Below the pieces are notes generated by a model that did not search any database, had not been told where the DNA came from, and was given only the letters and a program-made list of their open reading frames with translations. A program made the translations under genes and the position numbers. Source: Undaria pinnatifida (taxonomy: Eukaryota > Sar > Phaeophyceae > Laminariales > Alariaceae). Taken from it: DNA of 64,000 bases. Below are positions 57,545 to 64,000 of the stretch, one piece after another. Each line of letters begins with the position of its first letter. Positions within the stretch are counted from its first letter, which is position 1. The stretch is taken from assembly GCA_012845835.1 (NCBI GenBank), contig JABAKD010000013.1, positions 14,469,665-14,533,664 of the forward strand, written 5' to 3'.

Positions 57545-57790
57545 CGCCACCCCGTGCGGCAAAGAGGGGGGGTCCCCCACCTGTCACCAACGGGGGAAGC
57601 CCCCCTCCTTGATTCAACCGGGGGGGGTTCCCCCGCCTTGGGCAATAGGCACCTTGTTATACGGGGGGAGGTCCCTTTCCTCGTGGCAAGAGGGGAGGTC
57701 TCCCTCCTTGTGACAAGGAGGAAGCGCCTCCTCATGTGGCGAAAGGGGAGGTCCCCCTCAAAGACCCTCTTTGTGGCAACGAGGTTGGAT
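57545..57790 (+). repeat. GC-rich tandem array, units about 32-40 bp
   Basis: Units follow the pattern GGGGGAGGTCCCCCTCCTTG then TGGCAA. Seven or so degenerate units occur, most of them short palindromes that could fold into hairpins. Confidence 0.8.
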
Positions 57791-58950
57791 CCCCCCTTCC
57801 ACCCGTGCAGTATATAGTTGATCAGACCATTCATCGGAAATACAACGCTGATCCTCTGACAGAGTACCAGTGACTGACAACCGCGACTGCTGTTGGTTGC
57901 CGTGTCCCCTGGTCCCCGTGAGAGGAATTCGGCCTTTGTGTTTCGTCATATATAGTCTATAGCGATATCGCTTATCGAATTGATCGGAAACGTTAACGAA
58001 GTATCGAATTTTCTCAGTTCGATAGTTGCCTATTATCAAACGAAATACCGACCTTCGATTAAGTACTCAACACTGTAATTAACTGTATTAATAGTGGCCC
58101 TTTGAGCAACCCAGTAATCGCAACCTATCCTGAAATACGACCAAACGATAAGCACGTGCGGTATTCTATTTTTGTAGCAGGTTTGTAGGAGGAGCGTCCA
58201 ACTGAAAAATATGTATCAGTGTGCTGCGCGCGTGCTCCACAATTCCTTAATATTTACGTTGCTCTCCGGCAACGTTCGCTACCCCATCAGCGCGATCGGG
58301 TTCCTAGATGCAGACGATGTTTTAGTCGTCACTCTGTTTGCACGCTTCCTCTTCGATGTCCCTAAGCGGTTGGGAGAGATGATTGCGGTTGGGTGGGGAA
58401 TTCAAAACATATAGAAAGAACCTCATGTAATGCGGGATTTTTTGGGGAAATACATTGGAAAAACTTTTCATCTATTTGAGAAGGTATGTTACATGAAAAA
58501 CAATAACGCGTGCAGGCCAAACACCACTCACGCAAGTAGTAGGACGAAATACTTTCGAAACGCTCTGCTTCATATATATTACAACATCAGCTGTAACGGC
58601 GATGGCCGCAGCCAGCCCTTGAGCGCCTTCCCTCAGGTGCCCGGTCAGCGCACCAGCGCCATTATCACAGCAAGCTCCCTCCCTCCCTGACGAATATCTT
58701 CACAATGCTTTCGTTGTTAGAGGGAGATAATATATTAAATATTTGAATATTGTTTATGTTAGAGGGAGACGCTATACACAATAAATTATCTTCGATGCTA
58801 CAGGGAGACGATGTGTGTCCTGCCATTGTGTCACTGCTGTGGTGAGTTTGGTATGACTAGTCGGGGATAGACTATCTTAAACTCGGTCATCCAAGACCAT
58901 GAACAATAGGCCCTGGACAAGGGGACAAAGGAAGAGAGTGCGGTACTGTG
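57791..58950. other. no recognisable gene
   Basis: A 67-codon frame at 58211-58414 and an 86-codon frame at 58430-58690 show no motif. GAGGGAGA-type repeats of about 60 bp (TTAGAGGGAGA, CTACAGGGAGA) lie at 58718-58812. Confidence 0.4.
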
Positions 58951-58954
58951 TATG

Positions 58955-59210
58955 TAGGCCGGTTCGACATACACACGCATCCGTATACAACGGCAGCTTG
59001 CGCTGCCGGGGTTGTAACGAAGACCACTGATAGGGACAGCTTACGCTATACCTACAATGGGACCCGAAGGGTGCGCCAGCTAGCGTTGCGCGAAAGCAGC
59101 TGAGTTAAATGGACACACGACGCGTATGAAAATACGTGGAAGTGTGGTGAGCTAAATAAAGCTTTATTTTTCCCCATCCGCCGGAGGATGAAAAAAAAAG
59201 AAAAAAAAAA
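58955..59210 (+). mobile_element. poly(A)-tailed retroelement 3' portion
   Basis: Plus-strand copy of the element at 7029-7500. It starts near GGCCGGTTCGACATACACAC and has the hairpin GGCAGCTTGCGCTGCC. The frame keeps DRDSLRYTYNGTRRVRQLAL and stops shortly after. Then come AAATAAAG, the terminal hairpin CATCCGCCGGAGGATG (59175-59190) and an A tail of about 20. Confidence 0.8.
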
Positions 59211-59991
59211 GTACGTTGCCGACAATTGGGGCATGCGGCTGCCAGGAGACATCAGTATCGTCGGACACATGGAATGTGCATTTCTTAGTACCAGGTAATA
59301 TATTCCTTACTCCCGCAGCGGCAGGTGCCCTGTGCTTCGGCGTATATGGGGAGCGCGACGCGCGAACAGTCATACAGTACCCCTTTAGTGAATGTTGCGG
59401 CTTACCGTAAGGATGGTGACTTGTGTAGTACGAAGGACCAATAAGGCGAAGGTAGGGGGGGTACCCCATTTTTTCAACACTGGGATTTGAGCCACTCGCA
59501 CGAATGACTGTGTACTTCACTGACGAAAATAAAAAAAAATTGAGCGATTTGCTGGGCGCTGCGTAGCTAACCATTGCGGTGCGGATCCATATTTCAAAAT
59601 TATAACGGCACGAAATAATAACATACAAAACGAACAGGGGGGTAACTCGCGCACGTGACCCCGACCCACGGAAAATGATGACCCCCTACCGTATCTTACA
59701 TCACCCCCTACCGTATCCGTCTCCTTCGTCGAAGCGGGCACTAAACTACGCCAATCAGCGACGTGTTGGCTACAACGACCTTGAGTACCACCTAGCTGGC
59801 ACGACACGCTACGAAGTACATAGACTGCACGTATATTTACCCTCCCCCAACCAACTCCCTTTTAGCGAACGTGTTGGGGGTGACTCAGCCAACATACTTG
59901 GAAAGCTGGTTATTTCCTAATTCCACCTGGTACTCCACCCCCACTGCCCGCGTTACTTGCAGACGCCTACAGCATCCCACAGGGGTGTTAA
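59211..59991. other. no recognisable gene; upstream of transporter exon
   Basis: Short frames only. The 200 bp before 59992 may hold the promoter and 5' untranslated region of the transporter, but no element was identified. Confidence 0.4.
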
Positions 59992-60211
59992 ATGTCCCCC
60001 GGAAGCTCCGACAAGCGAGCTCCAGTGCACACGGATGCCGCCCACGCAACCCGACTTGAACGAGCGAATATGGGAACTCCCTTTCCTTGGCGACCTATGG
60101 TGGCGGTTGGGTTTTGCACCGTGACTGTTACGTACACGCTCTGCAGCCTTTTTGCCTACGTGGGCTACATGGTGCAATATCTAGGGGTCACGGACGACAA
60201 GGATGAGGCCG
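59992..60211 (+). CDS. first exon of a probable major facilitator transporter
   Basis: The frame starts at the first ATG and has a short hydrophilic N-terminus, then TPFPWRPMVAVGFCTVTVTY leading into a hydrophobic span, and YLGVTDDKDEAG. A P-W/L start of helix 1 followed by V-T-D-D/E...-G at its far end is the pattern of MFS drug/metabolite antiporters of the TetA and ZIF (zinc-induced facilitator) kind. The exon stops at GCCG followed by GTAAGT, a strong donor, in phase 1. Later exons are not found in this window; introns may be several kilobases long or the gene may be broken. The substrate cannot be told. Confidence 0.55.
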
Positions 60212-60249
60212 GTAAGTTCGCGAAATATCATGCAATTCCTTGCGTCTGA

Positions 60250-60274
60250 AAGTTGTTGTTGTTGTTGTTGTTGC

Positions 60275-60332
<58 letters not shown>

Positions 60333-60352
60333 TGTTGTTGTTGTTGTTGTTT

Positions 60353-60407
<55 letters not shown>

Positions 60408-60435
60408 TTGCTGTTGCTGTTGTTGTCATTTCGTT
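60250..60435 (+). repeat. (GTT)n microsatellite
   Basis: About 55 GTT units with rare GCT and ATT interruptions; more irregular GTT sequence extends to 60510. It lies just inside the presumed first intron of the transporter gene. Confidence 0.95.
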
Positions 60436-60864
60436 GTTGTTGTTATAGTTGTTGTTGTAGTTGTTATAGTTGCTGCCAGTGTTATCGTTGCTGTCGTTGT
60501 TGTCATTTCAAGCTTAAGTCGTCACTACTATTAAGGTGTAACAGTCCACCATCTCCAAAATGTCTGGAGAATAAGAACTAATAAGGCAAGGGGAGAATAC
60601 AAATAGCATATTTGGCGTTTTACGTACAGTTACTGTAGCTGCGCAATAGAATCGTCTGGAATAGCCCGAGCCTCGATCTAGCTCCCCACCCCGACTCTTC
60701 CCGTTGGTCGTGACGGCTAGGACGAACGCGGGTTCTTTGTTGATGATAACGCTTTGCTTGTACCATTCAGCGTGATTGCAGAACGAGTAGCGGCGATTGC
60801 GACAGCATGCGGGTCGACGTACCACTTTTTTGTATGAATATACTATCATCGTTTTTTTGTCCCG

Positions 60865-60937
60865 ATGACACCGGGATTCGAACCCACGCACATCAGGCTC
60901 AGAAACGGACGGTATATCCACTAGACCATAAGTCACA
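60865..60937 (-). other. tRNA-like sequence 1
   Basis: Minus strand: A-box-like TGGTCTAGTGGATA and B-box-like GGGTTCGAATCCC, with a GTGAC/GTCAT partial acceptor stem. No proper anticodon stem can be formed, so this is more likely a SINE head or pseudo-tRNA than a working tRNA. Confidence 0.5.
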
Positions 60938-60970
60938 GTGACTCTGTGGTTTAGTGGACAGTCCTAACTA
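60938..60970 (+). repeat. inverted partial A-box copy
   Basis: GTGACTCTGTGGTTTAGTGG on the plus strand mirrors the 5' end of tRNA-like sequence 1 (GTGACTTATGGTCTAGTGG on the minus strand), making a head-to-head inverted repeat. A similar mirror, CGCAGTCTAGTGGTTAG, stands at 61046-61062 next to tRNA-like sequence 2. Confidence 0.6.
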
Positions 60971-60981
60971 TATTCAACATC

Positions 60982-61052
60982 ATACCGGGATTCGAACCTA
61001 CGCACCTCACATGCTCTGAAGCGTACAGTCTATCCACTAGACCACTCGCAGT
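60982..61052 (-). other. tRNA-like sequence 2
   Basis: Minus strand: TGGTCTAGTGGATAGACTG and AGGTTCGAATCCCGGTAT. Related to tRNA-like sequence 1, about 115 bp away in the same direction, and likewise lacks a convincing anticodon arm. Confidence 0.5.
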
Positions 61053-61534
61053 CTAGTGGTTAGTCCTATAGACCTACTTACAAATAAATAAATGTCGATT
61101 TTCTTCGTGGCCTTCATTTTTTTGCTTCCCACACAAACTTTAAGATATTCTCCTACTCGGACAGCTGAGCGGGGGCTGGGATGCCTGATACAGCGCTTCT
61201 CAGCGCTTCTTGGATTTTGATTTGCTTTATCGAAAATCAATGCCACGTGCCGGTACCACTACACCCGGTTTGTACATACCAGGTACTACGTTGTTGGATC
61301 ACAATGCACGTCCTGCTCAGGTCAGCCCAGCTATGTATTGCTCAGCAGCACAGCGCAGCGCCGTGCAGCGCCGTGCGGTGCGATGCCGTGCCTTGCCTTG
61401 CGCTGCGGTGCTGTGTTTGGCTGCGCTTTTTTTTCTTCCCATCATACAGCAGTACTACGTATACGTGTTGTGCACCTATCTTCTCGCTTTTTCTTCGTTT
61501 TATCTCTCGGTCTCATGTTTTTTTCTCCCACACA

Positions 61535-61770
61535 AATTACACCCGTGTATCGCCGATCTGAACGTGGCACTGCCAACAAGCACACAGCACATCACGGAGG
61601 GCAAGTAACTCTGCACAAGCAGCTTTGGGTATTATCAATTTGCTCGTCGCAACAAGTCATGGGTCTCTTTTTCTTCCCTCCTTAAATATGTTTCAGTTGG
61701 ATTATTCCTTGCGCGAACGTAGCGGGCGGCGTCAGCCGCCCGCCGAGCGGAGCCCTTTTAATCTATTAAC
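61535..61770 (+). repeat. dispersed repeat, continuous copy, with hairpin end
   Basis: Matches both halves of 43560-44450 without the intervening 570 bp. It ends with the hairpin GCGGGCGGC-GTCA-GCCGCCCGC and then CGAGCGGAGCCCTTTTAAT, the same tail type as at 20.3 and 54.4 kb. Confidence 0.65.
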
Positions 61771-61857
61771 ATGCATTAAAAGTTAATTGGTTGACTAGGA
61801 ATGACAAGCGAGAAGAAAACGCCGATTGAGATAATGGTGCCGAGTCATCCATCCCAC

Positions 61858-62007
61858 GATAGTAACGGCCGTAACGGGGGTAACGGTAGTAGTAACGGTA
61901 GTAACGGTAGTAGTAACGGCTGTAACGGTAGTAGTAACGGTAGCAATAGCAGTAGTAGCAGTAGCAGTAGCAGTAACGGTAGTAACGGTAGCAACGGTAG
62001 GGGTTGC
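61858..62007 (+). repeat. (GTAACG/GTA)n microsatellite
   Basis: Irregular repeats of GTAACG and AGTAGC. A plus-strand frame through it gives only Asn/Gly/Ser, without other signs of coding. Confidence 0.9.
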
Positions 62008-62474
62008 AGTTTTGGGGTTAACTAATGGCATATGGTGTTTGTGTCCGATTGAGCTTCTCAAGCGAAGAACTAGCGGCTACGTAGTCAGGCAATTTCATAA
62101 TTTCAAGAATATACATAATTACCCTTATTTATCTCGGTCGCGGTCGGTCGTTAAACATTCGTTTTTTGGACTTTCGGGCTTTACAGACTTCCAAAGCTGC
62201 ACGTGATGCTGGACCCTTCGAACAGCTTCCACAGCTGCTGGGCCATTCGAAAGACTGTCCCAGAACGTCAAAACGTCAGCTATGTTTTGTAATTTCAATG
62301 CTGGTGGTGGTGATTACGTTGATTATCTGTCGTACGTAGCCAACCCCATTGCTCTTCATGTATGTAGATGTCAGACGTTTGACAATTAACGCACCACCAG
62401 CACCACACAGAGCTCACATCCTTCAACCACCGGTCCATCTGCGAGACACCCTCTCTCTGCTCTCCTCTGGGATA
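62008..62474. other. no recognisable gene
   Basis: Short frames; no motif or repeat. Confidence 0.4.
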
Positions 62475-62590
62475 ATGAACACGCGCAAGAGCAGCAACAA
62501 CGGTGGCAGTGGTGCTACTGGCGGTTCTTCCTCTCCTGCTGCTGCCGGTGGTGGTGCTAGTGCTGTTGCTGGTGGCTTTTTTCGGTAATC
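62475..62590 (+). CDS. possible first exon of an unknown gene
   Basis: MNTRKSSNNGGSGATGGSSS then Ala/Gly-rich sequence ending GGFFR and a TAA. In another frame the downstream 150 bp read as Pro/Ser-rich (SPPTHKREEPEPGPSAG). Such a low-complexity N-terminus is compatible with a host or transposon protein, but no domain follows. A possible later exon (63659-63747) reads WINSHTWNCLRDTKVDSTVS, between a GTGCAG acceptor and a GTGAGT donor. The link between them is a guess. Confidence 0.25.
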
Positions 62591-63944
62591 GCTGAAGCTA
62601 TTTCTGCCGGAGCAACTCAACCCTCGCCGGTGGTGTCTCCCCCGACGCACAAACGTGAGGAGCCGGAGCCTGGACCTTCCGCAGGATCGGCTGCGATTCC
62701 AAGTGGAACCCCGGCGCCTTCATTCGCCAAACGGGTGATCTGGTAACCGGGACGACCAGCCGGACCAACGGGTCAAGCTGTCCGCCAAACAGCGATGCAA
62801 CCACCGTGACCAACATCTTGGCAAGGTGACTAAGGTAAACAAAAGAAGCGAGAATGGCCCGGCAGTGCGCAGTTGTGTCTCTGTTTGCGTTTTGCGCGCT
62901 GAGTGTTTGCTGCTGCTGTTAACTGTTGCTGTTGCGCTGTGTTATGCTTTTCTCTGTGTTGTGTCTGTTATTACGGTATTTTTGACGCCGCGTGTTCTTC
63001 ATCCGTTTTTTCTGCTGACTTGGTTTCTGTCTTGTTTATGTTTTCATTTGGTGTGGCTTCAGGTATCTATCAATCTGTTCTCTGCACAATGCTGCTGCAA
63101 TGTGACCGCACTAAAAGTCTGACCCCCGAATATTCCCGGTTTGGCGCCATGATACTGCTGTTGCTGCTGCTTCTGCATTTCCGCCATTGCTGCTGCTCTG
63201 TTGCTGCTCTTTTGCATGACGCTGCTGTTGATGTTGGTGGTTGTCGTTTTACTGCCTCGATTCTCATGTTTTGCTGTTGTGTGTCCATCAATGTATTACT
63301 TTATGCTCTATACCACTCTGTCCAGATTTTCGAGCATTTTTCTGTGAACTTAATATAAATAGGGTGCTTATATTTATGTCTCACTCACGAGCACTAATAG
63401 GGCCCAGATTAACGAGGAACTTTTCGATCTTTTTTTATCGAATTTGGTTTAATTTGCATTGTAGTTTAAATAATATGGAATGTTGTAACTTGGTTAAATA
63501 ATACTCTTCGTAACTAAAAATAACATTCAAGGACACCGATCATTTCTTTTGGTGCTGATTGAGAAAAAAAAATCATTATACACCGCGACACTTGCTTTGC
63601 TGCTGCTGTGCGTCCGGCAACACTCTGTGTGCTGTTTAATTTGTGTTTGTGCAGAGTGGATTAACTCCCACACCTGGAACTGTCTCCGGGACACTAAGGT
63701 CGACAGCACCGTCTCTGCAGTAGCGGTCGTCGCCGCGAAAAAGGACGTGAGTTTTCTCCCACTTCCTCCTTTCTTTGATATAGAAGAGTTGCTGCTACTT
63801 CTTTCGGCGAGGATATATCAATAGAGCAGTGCAGTAGTAATCTACGGACAGTATTTATATTCATCTACTACGGGCAGCATTTACATTAGCCTACTACTGG
63901 CAATATTTATACTAACCTACTGTGGTTATCTATCTATTTTATAA
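62591..63944. other. mostly unassigned sequence
   Basis: GCT/TGCTG-rich stretches at 62910-62940 and 63150-63235 give spurious Leu/Cys-rich frames. Apart from the candidate exon at 63659-63747 nothing is recognised. Near 63835-63920 a CTACTACGG-CAG-ATTTA block repeats about three times. Confidence 0.4.
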
Positions 63945-64000
63945 CTAATTTTCGAGGACGTCAGCCGTGAGTTTGACGAATTTTAGGTCAATACTCATCT
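63945..64000 (-). repeat. dispersed repeat fragment at the window edge
   Basis: In reverse it reads GAGTATTGACCTAAAATTCG then TCAAACTCACGGCTGACGTC, matching 17238-17285 and, less well, 48565-48610. It runs off the window. Confidence 0.75.

Noticed and set aside
60181-60581. Long Val/Leu/Cys/Gln frames over 60.2-60.5 kb
   Set aside because: They are translations of the GTT microsatellite in different frames and have no other coding sign.
60865-61052. Two functional tRNA genes
   Set aside because: A and B boxes are present but no 5-bp anticodon stem with a 7-base loop and no full acceptor stem can be drawn.

Overview
The window looks like nuclear DNA of a eukaryote with an intron-rich, repeat-laden genome. 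A stramenopile, most likely a brown alga, is my best guess; this rests on the style of the retroelement proteins, the GTGAGT/GTAAGT introns and the sparse gene content, not on a marker gene. There are no bacterial operons, rRNA operons or CRISPR arrays. Most of the window is mobile elements and decayed or tandem repeats; only a few host-like coding fragments are visible.

Layout. 1-2.3 kb: an internally deleted Ty3/gypsy-type retrotransposon (gag with a damaged zinc knuckle, protease, then a direct jump to a chromodomain-like tail). 3.1-4.2 kb: a degenerate minisatellite of about 43 bp. 4.7 and 8.8 kb: two copies of a 310-bp repeat. 6.8-7.5 kb: poly(A)-tailed retroelement 3' ends with a conserved terminal hairpin (further copies at 42.5 and 59.0 kb). 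7.7-8.6 kb: a hypothetical coiled-coil/Gln-rich gene on the minus strand. 9.6-10.6, 18.6-19.0 and 38.8-42.2 kb: copies of one LINE family that ends in (AAC)n; the longest copy keeps reverse transcriptase and is itself interrupted by a 274-bp pogo-like MITE. 14-17.6 kb: tandem and C-rich dispersed repeats with a short telomere-like tract. 19.1 and 51.2 kb: a tRNA-derived SINE family.

The centrepiece is a complete Mutator-like transposon (MULE) at 23601-35376 (11,776 bp). It has 296-bp terminal inverted repeats with a single mismatch, a perfect 10-bp target duplication, and a gene split into about 18 or more exons. The inferred protein joins an OTU-type cysteine protease domain to a MULE transposase (CxC/H..C zinc module, DDE core, SWIM finger). 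All exon junctions but one region keep phase, so the gene looks intact and the insertion recent. The element sits inside a dispersed repeat whose uninterrupted relative is at about 14.14-14.46 kb. Its right end carries a tandem array that reuses part of the TIR.

44-46 kb: a second, unrelated OTU-like ORF on the minus strand beside a 179-bp MITE. 48.7-58 kb: tandem repeats, dispersed repeats, and possible exons of an unidentified minus-strand gene. 59.99-60.21 kb: the first exon of a probable major facilitator transporter, followed by an intron rich in GTT repeats. 60.8-61.1 kb: a cluster of tRNA-like sequences in inverted arrangement. The window ends inside another dispersed repeat.
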